From assembly GCA_963848175.1 (NCBI GenBank), contig CAWKCO010000004.1:248001-312000 (forward strand): a DNA stretch of 64,000 nucleotides, written 5' to 3'. Of the stretch, positions 1 through 8,804 are shown piece by piece. The translations under genes were made by a program, and so were the position numbers. The notes below the pieces were generated by a model. That model had not been told where the DNA came from and made no database searches. It saw only the letters and a list, made by a program, of their open reading frames with translations. Position 1 is the stretch's first letter; each line of letters begins with the position of its first letter. This DNA comes from JAMZMI01 sp963848175 (GTDB lineage Bacteria > Bacteroidota > Bacteroidia > Cytophagales > Cyclobacteriaceae).

Positions 1-1
1 C

Positions 2-568
2 CTCGGTATAAACCACCCAAAACTGCAAGAGCTCATAGTGGAGGATTTTGAAGATTTCTCTGATATGGAAAACCAACTTCTTGGATATGATGGGGCGTTT
101 CTGTGCATGGGAGTGAGTGCAGCGGGATTGGATGAAGCGAAATACACCCAGCTCACGTATACTTATACTTTGTCGCTAGCCACTTCCCTAAAGCGAATGA
201 ATCCTAAAATGGTGTGTACCTACGTATCGGGCGAGGGTACAGATAGCAGTGAAAGGGGACGGGTAATGTGGGCACGGGTGAAAGGAAAAACGGAAAATGC
301 GTTGCTCAACCTTGGTTTTAAAGCAGCTTACATGTTTCGTCCAGGCATCATTATCCCTCTTCGTGGCATCCAGTCTAAAACTAAGGCATATCAGTTTATG
401 TATAATTATTTTATGTGGTTGGTAAAGCTCATCAAGTTGATTTCACCAAATAGCGTTGTAAATACCACACAACTTGGCTTGGCAATGATTAATACGATGC
501 TCACCACTTATGACCAGCAGATATTGAGGCCAAAAGAGATTTTGCTGCTTGCGCAGAAGAAGGGCTGA
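2..568 (+). CDS. NAD(P)-binding epimerase/dehydratase-like protein, 5' end cut by window
   Basis: The reading frame is open from the first complete codon at base 2, so the gene begins upstream of the window and its Rossmann glycine motif is not visible. The visible part reads LGINHPKLQELIVEDF and then a GAFLCMGVSAAG segment. This resembles the central and C-terminal parts of atypical short-chain dehydrogenase / NAD-dependent epimerase proteins of the YwnB/HIM-TAT2 type, with YVSGEGTD, an RGRVMWARVKGKTEN stretch (usual position of the active-site Lys) and the FRPGIIIP turn that follows in this family. The C-terminus is hydrophobic (FMYNYFMWLVKLIKLI) and may touch the membrane. A GTG at 38 is an in-frame alternative start, but the homologous upstream residues argue against it. 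The substrate is unknown. Confidence 0.7.
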   Translation, partial: LGINHPKLQELIVEDFEDFSDMENQLLGYDGAFLCMGVSAAGLDEAKYTQLTYTYTLSLATSLKRMNPKMVCTYVSGEGTDSSERGRVMWARVKGKTENALLNLGFKAAYMFRPGIIIPLRGIQSKTKAYQFMYNYFMWLVKLIKLISPNSVVNTTQLGLAMINTMLTTYDQQILRPKEILLLAQKKG

Positions 569-695
569 AGATACTCACGGAATTCTGAAAAGCGTAGAAA
601 GTTCAAAGATGTGTATAACTAGGAGTTTTATCTATTCAATTGTCGGTTGAGAAACAATCCTTGAATGAAGAAGAAATTTCCCCAACATATCAACT

Positions 696-703
696 TATAT
701 TTG
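696..703 (+). promoter_or_regulatory. Candidate -7 box for trxA
   Basis: TATATTTG matches the Bacteroidota -7 consensus TAnnTTTG exactly and lies 39 bases before the trxA ATG. I see no good TTG at the expected -33 distance, so this is a half-match. Confidence 0.4.
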
Positions 704-742
704 CGTTCTCTAACTTGAATTTGAATTTAACGCTGAAAGAAA

Positions 743-1066
743 ATGGCTAAACCTTTAGAAATAACAGATCAAAACTTCGATGAAGTGCTAAAAACAGATA
801 TGCCAGTATTGGTAGATTTTTGGGCAGAGTGGTGCGGGCCATGTAAGATGATCGGACCGCTAGTAGAAGAGCTTGCTTCAGAGTATGAAGGCAAAGCAGT
901 GATAGGAAAAGTAGATGTAGATTCAAATCCAGAGGTTTCTGCGAAATTTGGTATCAGATCTATCCCAACATTGTTGGTATTTAAAAATGGAGAAATCGTA
1001 GATAAGCAAATCGGTGCAGTGCCGAAAACAGCCTTGAGCCAAAAGCTTGATGCACAGTTGGCTTAA
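743..1066 (+). CDS. trxA: Thioredoxin
   Basis: This is a 107-residue thioredoxin, the usual length. It has the redox motif WCGPC (Trp30, Cys31, Cys34), the buried aspartate in VDFWAEW, and the cis-proline loop SIPTLLVF. It reduces disulfides in cytosolic proteins and is recycled by thioredoxin reductase, which is not in this window. It has no signal peptide, so it is cytoplasmic. The gene stands alone, with a candidate -7 box 39 bases upstream and a strong terminator 30 bases downstream, so it is probably monocistronic. Confidence 0.97.
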   Translation: MAKPLEITDQNFDEVLKTDMPVLVDFWAEWCGPCKMIGPLVEELASEYEGKAVIGKVDVDSNPEVSAKFGIRSIPTLLVFKNGEIVDKQIGAVPKTALSQKLDAQLA

Positions 1067-1095
1067 GCTACATTAAAATAAAAATCAGTTTTAGG

Positions 1096-1124
1096 GCCTG
1101 AGCGGAAACGTTCAGGCTTTTTTT
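1096..1124 (+). terminator. Rho-independent terminator after trxA
   Basis: An 8-bp stem (GCCTGAGC with GTTCAGGC, one G-T pair) encloses the 6-base loop GGAAAC and is followed by seven T's. It sits 30 bases past the trxA stop codon. Confidence 0.85.
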
Positions 1125-1187
1125 ATTCAATAAGAATCAACAAAAGAGACCATCGGTCTCCTTCATATTTCTAAATCCTCTTGATTT

Positions 1188-2495
1188 TCAATCAAATCGC
1201 TGAATATCAGCACCCAGTGCATTCAATCGCTTGTCAATGAATTGGTAGCCTCTGTCTATCTGCTCCACGTTGTGGATGGTGCTAGTGCCTTCTGCTGATA
1301 GTGCGGCAATCAAGAGTGAAACTCCTGCGCGAATATCAGGAGACGTCATGCTGATGCCCTTAAGAGGGAAAGCTCTATCCAAACCAATTACCGTAGCTCT
1401 GTGTGGATCGCAAAGGATGATTTGAGCACCCATGTCAATCAACTTATCGACAAAGAACAAACGGCTTTCGAACATCTTCTGATGAACCAATACCGTGCCT
1501 TTGGCTTGCGTGGCTGTCACCAATACGATAGAGATCAAATCAGGTGTGAATCCCGGCCAGATGGCATCAGCCACTGTCAAGATAGAGCCATCTATATACG
1601 ATTCTATTTCATAACTCTCTTGTGCAGGAATGAAGATGTCGTCACCACGAAACTCCATTTTTACGCCAAGTTTTTGGAAGGTTTCAGGAATGATGCCCAG
1701 CATGTCGATGCGTGCATCTTTAATCGTGATTTCTGATTGAGTCATGGCTGCAAGGCCTATGAAACTACCAATCTCGATCATATCAGGAAGCATTGTGTGC
1801 TCCGTTCCTGATAGGGTTTTTACACCTTCTATTTTTAGTAGATTGCTACCTATGCCTTCTATTTTCGCTCCCATGCGTACGAGCATGTTGCAAAGCTGCT
1901 GTAGGTAAGGCTCGCAAGCGGCATTATATATTGTTGTTTTACCTTCGGCGAGTACTGCTGCCATCACGATATTGGCTGTGCCTGTTACAGAAGCCTCGTC
2001 TAGTAGCATGTAGCAGCCTTTTAGGTTGGTGCCGTCCACCGTGTAGAAACTCGATTTAGCATCGTAATGGAAGGTAGCTCCCAGCTTCTGAAAACCCACA
2101 AAATGCGTATCTGTTCTTCTGCGGCCGATTTTATCGCCACCTGGCTTAGGCATTTTTCCTTTACCAAATCGAGCGAGAAGAGGCCCTAAAAGCATGATAG
2201 AACCGCGCAAGGAGGCGGCTTTGTTTTTAAATTCCTCGGTATCAAGAAAAGCCATATTCACATTGCTCGCTGTGAATTTGTACGACTCTTCGTCTGTTTT
2301 CTCGATTCGCACACCCAAATCCGCAAGTAGCTCGATGAGCTTCATTACGTCTCTGATGGCAGGTATTTTGTGAATATGCACGGTTTCCTCCGTAAGAAGT
2401 ACCGCCGAGATAATTTGCAAAGCTTCGTTTTTAGCACCTTGAGGAACAATGATGCCTTTCAGGCGGTTCCCGCCTTTCACTCTGAATGAGGTCAT
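1188..2495 (-). CDS. murA: UDP-N-acetylglucosamine 1-carboxyvinyltransferase (MurA)
   Basis: MurA transfers enolpyruvate from PEP to UDP-GlcNAc, the first committed step of peptidoglycan synthesis in the cytoplasm. The 435 residues match the family length and show the N-terminal KGGNRLKG and PQGAKNEAL motifs. The active-site loop reads PGGDKIGRRRTDTH, so the residue equivalent to the catalytic/fosfomycin-binding Cys115 of E. coli is Asp121. It is known that Cys-to-Asp MurA enzymes are active but resist fosfomycin; resistance here is an inference. The gene follows DUF4290 by 45 bases on the same strand, the arrangement common in Bacteroidota. Confidence 0.95.
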   Translation of the reverse strand: MTSFRVKGGNRLKGIIVPQGAKNEALQIISAVLLTEETVHIHKIPAIRDVMKLIELLADLGVRIEKTDEESYKFTASNVNMAFLDTEEFKNKAASLRGSIMLLGPLLARFGKGKMPKPGGDKIGRRRTDTHFVGFQKLGATFHYDAKSSFYTVDGTNLKGCYMLLDEASVTGTANIVMAAVLAEGKTTIYNAACEPYLQQLCNMLVRMGAKIEGIGSNLLKIEGVKTLSGTEHTMLPDMIEIGSFIGLAAMTQSEITIKDARIDMLGIIPETFQKLGVKMEFRGDDIFIPAQESYEIESYIDGSILTVADAIWPGFTPDLISIVLVTATQAKGTVLVHQKMFESRLFFVDKLIDMGAQIILCDPHRATVIGLDRAFPLKGISMTSPDIRAGVSLLIAALSAEGTSTIHNVEQIDRGYQFIDKRLNALGADIQRFD

Positions 2496-2540
2496 TAATT
2501 GCTAGGTTTCCTGCGTTGTTTGAAGTTTCTTTTTCCGCCT

Positions 2541-3182
2541 TTAGGGTTGTTTCCTGCCGCCACTGTTGCGGTTTCTGTTGTTATTGTTCGGACGGTTGTT
2601 ATCGTACGTTCTCTCGCGCTTGTCGCTATCAAAGAGATTGTGTTCTTTTACTTTTTCCAAATCAATGTCCAACTGATCTTTTGATAGTTGCTTGATGTTT
2701 TTCAAAACCACAGCATCATCGATGGTGTCTTTGTTCCATGTTTGATAAAACGATTTCATCAATTTACCTATCGCAACAACTGCACCTTCTTTTTCGGCTG
2801 GGTCTTCGATTTTTACGGCATTTTCAATCAAAATCTCAACGCTTCTTCCATAGTGGCGAAACTTGATGTTATTTGACTGATAACCCATTTTTTCTGGCTT
2901 TTTATCCAAAATGGTTGCTTCTGGAATTGGAAATGGAGCATCTATATCCAAATCAAATTTTGAAATGATGAACAAATCGTCCCAAACCTTCTGGGCATAT
3001 TCTGAAGCTTCTTTGCTCAACTCAGGGTTTACCGCTTTCATCAGCTCTACCAAAAGTTTTGCATGCTTATTTCTTTTCTCTTTATCTTCTTCTTCTCTGA
3101 TAAACTTCACCAAGTTTTGCACATTTCTGCCATATTCTCTCAGGGTCAGGTGCTCTCTTTCGGTGTTATATTCTAAACTCAT
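2541..3182 (-). CDS. DUF4290 domain-containing protein
   Basis: This 213-residue protein belongs to the Bacteroidota-specific DUF4290 family, recognised from the start LEYNTEREHLTLREYGRNVQ, the central PEKMGYQSNNIKFRHYGR and the usual position just upstream of murA. No biochemical function is established. The last ~25 residues are a low-complexity Asn/Arg/Gly tail (NNRPNNNNRNRNSGG), which could bind nucleic acid. I chose the ATG at 3182 (MSLEYNTE); an in-frame TTG at 3200 adds six residues but lies inside a candidate promoter box. It is likely co-transcribed with murA. Confidence 0.88.
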   Translation of the reverse strand: MSLEYNTEREHLTLREYGRNVQNLVKFIREEEDKEKRNKHAKLLVELMKAVNPELSKEASEYAQKVWDDLFIISKFDLDIDAPFPIPEATILDKKPEKMGYQSNNIKFRHYGRSVEILIENAVKIEDPAEKEGAVVAIGKLMKSFYQTWNKDTIDDAVVLKNIKQLSKDQLDIDLEKVKEHNLFDSDKRERTYDNNRPNNNNRNRNSGGRKQP

Positions 3183-3197
3183 AAAATGTATTTTGCT

Positions 3198-3205
3198 CAA
3201 AAATA
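3198..3205 (-). promoter_or_regulatory. Candidate -7 box for DUF4290-murA
   Basis: On the minus strand this reads TATTTTTG, an exact TAnnTTTG match, 15 bases upstream of the chosen ATG. A TTG lies 23 bases further upstream, slightly beyond the usual 19-21 spacing. Confidence 0.4.
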
Positions 3206-3287
3206 ACTAAACCAGTCTATAATTCGGTCAACATTAAAGTATTGTTCATTAACGTTTTAGCCAGACTCCTTCTTATGTCGGTACTAC

Positions 3288-4521
3288 TTAACAGGATGAG
3301 AGGTTTTTTTGTGAAGCAAACCCATGGGGTAGATAAGTAAGAGGTAAAAAAGAAAGGGGAGGTATATGGCTTTGTATCTCATCAAAGAACCAAAATTTGG
3401 GGAAGCGAGCGGCATAAGCGTGGCAAGTAGAAAGTATCAATATGATGGCTAAAATCGCAAGAAGGTTGGGTTTTGTTAAGTCTCGAATGACTTTAACGTT
3501 CCACACCGTCAGTAGAATTAAGAGCACATTTTCTATTTTGTGCAAAATCATAAGATGACTTCCTTCCCAAAGAAAAGGTCTGTAAAGTCCTGTTAGGACG
3601 CTCTGTGGTATGTTGAGTAGAAGACTAATCCAGTCTGGAGCGAGACGCTCAAAAGTTATTTTGCTTGTTTCTTTTGAAAGGATCCACAGCGCCTGGTAAT
3701 TATCAAAAATCCCCTGTGGTAGATAGTCTAGATTGAGGTTGCGGTTGAACAATGAAACACAGAAGATAGCCACCACGATAGCACTGATCCATCCAATAGT
3801 TTGCCATATTTTGGGAAGGCTTATATGACTGAATAGCCTGAACAAAATAGTGGCAGAAATGACTAACATGGCTAGCGCACCGGTAAAATGACGCAGCTTC
3901 CAGATAATTAAAATATTGAGCAACAAAACTGGAGAATGAGTCCAGTTGATTTCTTTCTTTTGATAAATTTTGATCGCAATAGCACAAACAATGAGGAATA
4001 GTGAAAAAATGATTGTGTCCTTGAGTATGCCAGATGTCCAAAAAATAGGAGTGGGGATAATGAAAAACGCGATAAAAAGAGGTGTTCTTTGGTTCGGGTA
4101 ACATCGCTCAATTGTTTTGACAAAATGTGCCACTGCGAAGAAACTGAATGTGGAAAAATAAGCTGTTATGATCCAGTAATTCGAACCTGTGGCTAGATGA
4201 AAAGAGACTTAGGATTTTCACGAAAAAACCATTTCTGGCTTCTGCTTTAAAATATGGGTATTGCTTAGAGAATATAAAATCAAGGTACTGATGTGCGTCG
4301 GTTTTGGCTATTGTGGCTAGTGAGTTGGCACGCTCAAAAAAGAAGATCGTGTCTCCTTCGCCAAGGAATGATACGTAAATGAGGCCAAAACTCATTGCAG
4401 CAATTAGACGAATACCTAAACCAACCCAAAGCCATTTATGTAATGACGGATCTGATTTTTTTTGAATAAAAAACCACGCAAAAGCCAATAGCAATAGGAC
4501 ATGAAATGTTGCTAATATCAT
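3288..4521 (-). CDS. Multi-pass membrane protein, GT-C/polymerase-like, split by one frameshift
   Basis: Two overlapping minus-strand frames (4521-4108 and from about 4200 to 3288) encode one protein of about 410 residues. The downstream frame, read upstream of its first ATG, continues as LATGSNYWIITAYFSTFSF and joins the upstream frame at ILSLF if one base is dropped from the A4 run at 4200-4203. There are about nine hydrophobic segments. A GEGDTIFFFE loop follows the second one and a PTPIFWTSGILKDTI motif comes later; both recall Bacteroidota polysaccharide polymerase and GT-C membrane proteins. That relation is inferred and the function is unknown. The ATG overlaps the DUF2851 stop codon (ATGA), so the two genes are coupled. 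Confidence 0.7.
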
Positions 4522-5791
4522 CTGTTGAGAATGGTTACGCCAACGCTACACTGCAAACATTTCTTTTTTATACAGTATTCGTTGTATTGCTGGATCATTG
4601 CCTGACTGTCAAAAGCGTTGGTGGCATGCAACCCAACTTCATCCCACGCTCGTGTGATTTTGTTGTTTTCTGGTTTGATGCTTGACAGCAAATCTACTGC
4701 ACGGTCGAGAAACATCTGCTCGCCAATGGATTTGGAGTAGGCAGTGAGTAGGGGCACAGCCGTGTTGATGAGAAGGTTGTCCACAGAAGATTGACCAAGA
4801 TTGTTCGTCCCACTGGTAAGTTCTTTTCCAAAGTCATAATGTTTTTCCCAATAGCCACTTAGCGATATTTTAAGTGATTTTCGAAGATGGTCAGCGTCAG
4901 TATTTTCTATGAAAAGCGAAAAAAGATTTTGCTGTTTAATGAGCAAAGTGGCAAACTGGGCAAGTCTCACAGTTGGAAAATTGGCAGGTCTCAACTTGGA
5001 GAATTTCCAATTATGACGAGACAATGTGTTGTCAAGGGAGTACTTTTTCTTTAGAAACTCAAATTCGTTTTTCCATGACATTTGTGTTTCGTCTATAGCC
5101 TCATCTAAAAAGCCAGCAACGCCAAAAATAAGAGAAAAAACTTGCTTTGGCTGGTCAGCATGTTTTCTAATGATTTTATGTGGTAGAAGGGTAGTTAGTC
5201 GCTCAAAAGCTTCTTTATTTACCGAAAAACCAAAATTTCGTCCTAAAATTTGATAGGCGGTTTCATTCCAATCATTGTTGTGATTTTCGATGCACATCAA
5301 GAATATTCAGGCTTTTATGCTTCCAGCCGATCCATGATCGCATGATCCAGCATTGCCGTTTTTTTGATGCTCGGAATTTGTGCTATTTGCTGGTCGCAAA
5401 GGATTGTCTTTGGTTGATTGATATAGGCTCTGTAATGCTGCTCCAGATTTTGATCTACATGATTGGAAATTACTAGCGTTGGAATCGCTTTTCCATTTGG
5501 GTAGGCAATCGGCTTATCGTTGATCCAAACTACATGTAAAATGACGTTTTCATAAGCAGAATCATGGTCATGCTTGTGAGCTTCCCAGTCTGACGCACGA
5601 TAGTGGATTTCCACCGATCCTGACCACTCTATGCCCTCAATTTTGACTTTCGCTTCCGCGAAATCTGGTCCTGAATTTTGATTGTGAAACCCTGTTTTGA
5701 GCACGATCAATTCTTCTCCAGTTGCCAAAATGAAAGGCAATCGAGTGAATTTTTGATATTTCCAGAGAAAATGTAGAAAGTATTCGTCCAT
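4518..5791 (-). CDS. DUF2851 family protein, split by two frameshifts
   Basis: DUF2851 proteins are ~430 residues. Here the N-terminal part (MDEYFLHFLWKYQKF, HDHDSAYENVILHVVWIND, ending MDRLEA) and the C-terminal part (NDWNETAYQILGRNFGF, FGVAGFLDEA, LRPANFPTVRLAQFA) lie in different frames. The missing link KSLNILDVHRKSQ is found in the third frame between them, so two single extra bases, near 5317 and within 5274-5283, restore one protein. The family has no established activity. I use the ATG at 5791; an ATG at 5812 adds seven residues not typical of the family. It sits 33 bases after pyrF and overlaps the membrane protein gene downstream. Confidence 0.82.
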
Positions 5792-5824
5792 GGAGCAGTA
5801 ATTCAACTCCAATATAATCAGCCG

Positions 5825-6640
5825 TTATTTGAATCTTTGCAATTGAACAGCCATTTTTTCTTGGAGTTCACGTGCTGCCTTACCAGAATCGTTAGCAAAA
5901 TGCTCGTCACTACCTGCATAGATAATGCCTCGCGAAGAGTTGACCAAAAGACCACATTGGTCATTCATTCCGTATTTGCAAACATCTTCTAGACTTCCAC
6001 CTTGCGCACCTACACCAGGAATCAATAAGAAGATGTCGGGAGCGATCGCCCTTACTTTCAGGAGCGATTCAGCACGTGTAGCACCTACTACATACATCAA
6101 GTTGTCTGGCGTACCCCATTCAGTACTTTTTCGAATGACACGCTCAAAGAGCTTTTCGCCACCGTCTAGTGTTAATTCCTGAAAATCAAAAGAACCTTTG
6201 TTGGAAGTGGCGGCTAGTAGAATGACCCATTTGCCAGCGTATTGCATAAATGGGGTAACGGAATCCTCACCCATATAAGGGCTTACTGTCACCGAGTCAA
6301 AATTAAATTGCTCAAAAAAAGCACGGGCATACATGCTCGATGTATTTCCAATATCTGCTCTTTTTGCATCGGCAATGGTGAAAATATCTTTAGGCACGTA
6401 TTCCATCGTTTTGGCCAGAGATTCCCAGCCCTGAGCACCCATACATTCATAAAAAGCCAAATTTGGCTTGTAAGACACAGCATATTTATAAGTAGCATCT
6501 ATGATCTGCTTATTGAATTCAAAGATGGGGTCTTTGGCAGATTTGAGGTGAGAAGGGATGAGGTTGATGTCGGTATCTAGTCCAACACATAGAAAAGACT
6601 CTTTTTCAAGCATCTTTTCAAACAGTTCTTTACGGGTCAT
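5825..6640 (-). CDS. pyrF: Orotidine 5'-phosphate decarboxylase
   Basis: This enzyme decarboxylates OMP to UMP, the last step of de novo pyrimidine synthesis. At 271 residues it is the longer class found in Bacteroidota. It shows LCVGLDTD at the N-terminus, the catalytic Asp-Lys-Asp array in DAKRADIGNTS (about residues 90-100), SPYMGEDSV, and the phosphate-binding region LLIPGVGAQGGS. pyrD lies 9 kb away on the same strand. It heads a likely operon with DUF2851 and the membrane protein. Confidence 0.96.
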   Translation of the reverse strand: MTRKELFEKMLEKESFLCVGLDTDINLIPSHLKSAKDPIFEFNKQIIDATYKYAVSYKPNLAFYECMGAQGWESLAKTMEYVPKDIFTIADAKRADIGNTSSMYARAFFEQFNFDSVTVSPYMGEDSVTPFMQYAGKWVILLAATSNKGSFDFQELTLDGGEKLFERVIRKSTEWGTPDNLMYVVGATRAESLLKVRAIAPDIFLLIPGVGAQGGSLEDVCKYGMNDQCGLLVNSSRGIIYAGSDEHFANDSGKAARELQEKMAVQLQRFK

Positions 6641-6659
6641 GTCAATTCTTTTCTGTCCG

Positions 6660-6667
6660 CAAAGTTA
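6660..6667 (-). promoter_or_regulatory. Candidate -7 box for pyrF
   Basis: TAACTTTG on the minus strand matches TAnnTTTG, 19 bases upstream of the pyrF ATG. No TTG is seen at the -33 position. Confidence 0.4.
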
Positions 6668-6731
6668 ACCGCATGAGATTAATCGTAGCAGTTTTCCGGT
6701 TTTAATGTTTCAGTTCTGAAGTTGAAACCAA

Positions 6732-7071
6732 TTAAGGTCTTACACGCTGAGCCAACTTCTGTGGAGCTACGAGACAGTAAGCGGTAGTAAGTGCATCTTC
6801 AAATAACGAAGGATCAACTTGGTCTATTTCTATGATTGTCCAGCCCTGTTTGCCCCATTTATTAGGAACAGGGTAGATGCTACCACGGGAAGTTGAAGAA
6901 AAGACGTCCTGATCTATTTCCGAGAGTTTGAGTGTGGCCTTGTTATTGGGAATGTCCAATGTCGCAAAGATTTTTTTTCTTTACACGGAAGGAAGTTTTC
7001 TCAAAGTGCGGCTCTTCTGTGGCCTCTGGGAAGGAGAGGGATAATACTCTTAGGTTGTCTATTGTAATCAT
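6732..7071 (-). CDS. MmcQ/YjbR family protein, split by a frameshift in an A8 run
   Basis: The C-terminal frame (DIPNNKATLKLSEID, YPVPNKWGKQGWTIIEI, AYCLVAPQKLAQRV) is the second half of a MmcQ/YjbR-like (DUF419) protein. The N-terminal half starts at the ATG at 7071 (MITIDNLRVLSLSFPEATEE) in another frame. Removing one base from the run of eight T's at 6971-6978 (A8 on the coding strand) joins them through FRVKKKIFATLDIPNN, giving about 113 residues, the normal family length. The fold is a small double-wing DNA-binding-like domain, but the cellular role is not established. Confidence 0.78.
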
Positions 7072-7131
7072 TTGGTCAAAAATGTTTCCATGGCTTGAAA
7101 GCGGACACTGGAGTTGAATTTTGCGGTAAGC

Positions 7132-7398
7132 TCACTCTAAAAGTTGTATTGTACGGTTAAAACCTCGAACAATCTGAATGACTTCATGCACTTTCAAATC
7201 TCCCTGTGGATATGCTATCCGAAGAATTTTATCACAGTCGTCGAGATCAAAATTTATTTTATAAGTGGGAAATAAGCCATTGAGCTTTTTGATGATTTCA
7301 AAAGCCAAAAGTTCATCATTCACATTTGTTTTAAAAACTTCTACCACCTTAGGTGTTGTTACGATGGAAGTCAAATTATCAGCCTTCATTTTCTTCAA
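7132..7398 (-). CDS. Small hypothetical protein, HMA-like fold suspected
   Basis: This 88-residue protein starts inside the end of the cupin gene (overlap of 20 bases; an ATG at 7389 also overlaps), which suggests translational coupling. The pattern VFKTNV...AFEIIKKLNGLFP...INFDLDDCDKILRI...HEVIQIVRGF resembles ferredoxin-like heavy-metal-associated domains without the N-terminal CxxC. That comparison is inference. It is widespread as a hypothetical protein in Bacteroidota and its function is unknown. Confidence 0.7.
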   Translation of the reverse strand: MKKMKADNLTSIVTTPKVVEVFKTNVNDELLAFEIIKKLNGLFPTYKINFDLDDCDKILRIAYPQGDLKVHEVIQIVRGFNRTIQLLE

Positions 7399-7789
7399 AC
7401 CATTTTACAATAGCTGGCATATCTCTTTCGAAACCCCCAGGGATATAAAAATTTAAAAGCCCCACTCTTTCGTCTGTCCGATTTTCAAAATCATGCATAG
7501 TATTGGCAGGTATTCGGATGAATGCGCCTTTTTCAGCATCTATCCATTTATCACCAATCAATAAGGAAGCTGTGCCCTCCAATACATAAAATACCTCGAC
7601 GTTTTCTTCATGCAGATGTGATCCAGAACCTTTGGAATGTGGATCTAGCCACCATTCGGAAATACTGTAGTGGCAATTGGTTTCTTTTTCGTCTGCTTTA
7701 AAAATAGCAGTCATTGTTCCCATTTCATACTTCCTGCCTTCATTAGGTGCAAGTATGATTGCACTTTCATTGTTATGCATTTTGCTCAT
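7379..7789 (-). CDS. Cupin domain-containing protein
   Basis: This is a 136-residue single-domain cupin. Motif 1 reads GSGSHLHEENVEVFYVLEG, with His, His and Glu as likely metal ligands. Motif 2 contains IRIPANTMHDFENR with the last His ligand. Small metal-binding cupins of this kind act as isomerases, dioxygenases or sensors; the substrate cannot be told from sequence. It is the first gene of a short minus-strand operon with the 88-residue protein. Confidence 0.88.
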   Translation of the reverse strand: MSKMHNNESAIILAPNEGRKYEMGTMTAIFKADEKETNCHYSISEWWLDPHSKGSGSHLHEENVEVFYVLEGTASLLIGDKWIDAEKGAFIRIPANTMHDFENRTDERVGLLNFYIPGGFERDMPAIVKWFEENEG

Positions 7790-7886
7790 TTATATAAAGT
7801 CCATTTGATAATTACACAAACATTGGCTGTTGGCTGCTTATTATCAGATGGTTATAAAAATTTCTCGTGTAAAAGGCTCATAGCCT

Positions 7887-8264
7887 CTATGTAATAGTGA
7901 ATAAAGGTTCGTAATGATTCTTATACCGGTAAGCCAGAAATAGGTTTGCCAGTAATACAAAGATTGCAACGGGCAGCCCTTCTAGTGCAAGGAAAATGTG
8001 CACACCAACGATATTGACTATTATTGGGAAAATGATGACTGTAGCTAATGGAACAAAAAGACCTGTGATGAAGGCTATTCCACAAATCAACTCAATCGCT
8101 TTCACCAAGGGCATCAAGTAACTGGAGGCATTGAGTCCTTCATTGAAGGTTTTCATGTCCCCAGACAACTCTGGTTGTGGAAACAATTCAAGAAAATAAG
8201 TCGCTGATGCGAAGACAAAAAGAAGTCCCAGCAATGTGCGAATAATGATGGTTGCTATTTTCAT
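7887..8264 (-). CDS. DoxX family membrane protein
   Basis: This is a small integral membrane protein of 125 residues from the ATG at 8264, with four hydrophobic segments (IIRTLLGLLFVFASATYFL near the N-terminus). The pattern, including LVKAIELICGIAFITGLFVPLA, is typical of DoxX/DoxD-like proteins. The frame runs 40 codons further upstream with no membrane character and through a likely non-coding stretch, so I prefer the shorter start. DoxX proteins are linked to redox homeostasis in some bacteria; the role here is unknown. It lies 43 bases after a VOC gene on the same strand. Confidence 0.87.
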   Translation of the reverse strand: MKIATIIIRTLLGLLFVFASATYFLELFPQPELSGDMKTFNEGLNASSYLMPLVKAIELICGIAFITGLFVPLATVIIFPIIVNIVGVHIFLALEGLPVAIFVLLANLFLAYRYKNHYEPLFTIT

Positions 8265-8307
8265 AGATTTAAATTTTTCTGGTTTTGATTTGTCACGTGC
8301 AATAGTT

Positions 8308-8754
8308 TTAATGGTTCTCTTTTTCCTCACAATTAAACATCCACTGCACTCCGAATTTATCGAAGCATGAGCCAAAGTAATCACCCCAAAACATCTCCTG
8401 AAGTTCCATCGTCACTTTTCCTCCTTGGCTTAATGCATCAAAAAGCCTTTTGGTTTCTTTTCTGGTATCTGGTTGCAGATTGATGCTTACGTTATTGCCA
8501 AAGTTGAGATTGAAACCCATGGACTCGGGAGAGTCTGTGCCCATGAGACTATGCGCCCCCAGAATGCGCAATTCCACATGCATGATCAGATGCATGTCTT
8601 CCTCTGCTAGTGGGGGTTGACCTTCTTGAGGTGGAACGTCTTTAAACCTCATTGGGCCGTCACCGTAAAATTCACCTCCGAAGACCGATTTGTAAAAATT
8701 GAATGCTTCCTCTGTGTTTCGAGGGAAATTGAGATAGGTGCTTACACTTGCCAT
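8308..8754 (-). CDS. VOC family (glyoxalase/PhnB-like) protein
   Basis: This 148-residue protein has the vicinal oxygen chelate pattern: VSTYLNFPRNTEEAFNFYKSVFGG at the N-terminus, a central LMGTDSPES loop, and a C-terminal WGDYFGSCFDKFGVQWMFN that repeats the betaalphabetabetabeta module. The Gly-Asp-Phe/Tyr and FGVQWMFN ending is characteristic of PhnB-like proteins. The substrate is unknown. It belongs to the run of small minus-strand genes 9749-7132. Confidence 0.9.
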   Translation of the reverse strand: MASVSTYLNFPRNTEEAFNFYKSVFGGEFYGDGPMRFKDVPPQEGQPPLAEEDMHLIMHVELRILGAHSLMGTDSPESMGFNLNFGNNVSINLQPDTRKETKRLFDALSQGGKVTMELQEMFWGDYFGSCFDKFGVQWMFNCEEKENH

Positions 8755-8804
8755 AGTTTATTGATTTTAATGAGTGGTAATTGTTATATCAAATTTTGAA
8801 AATC

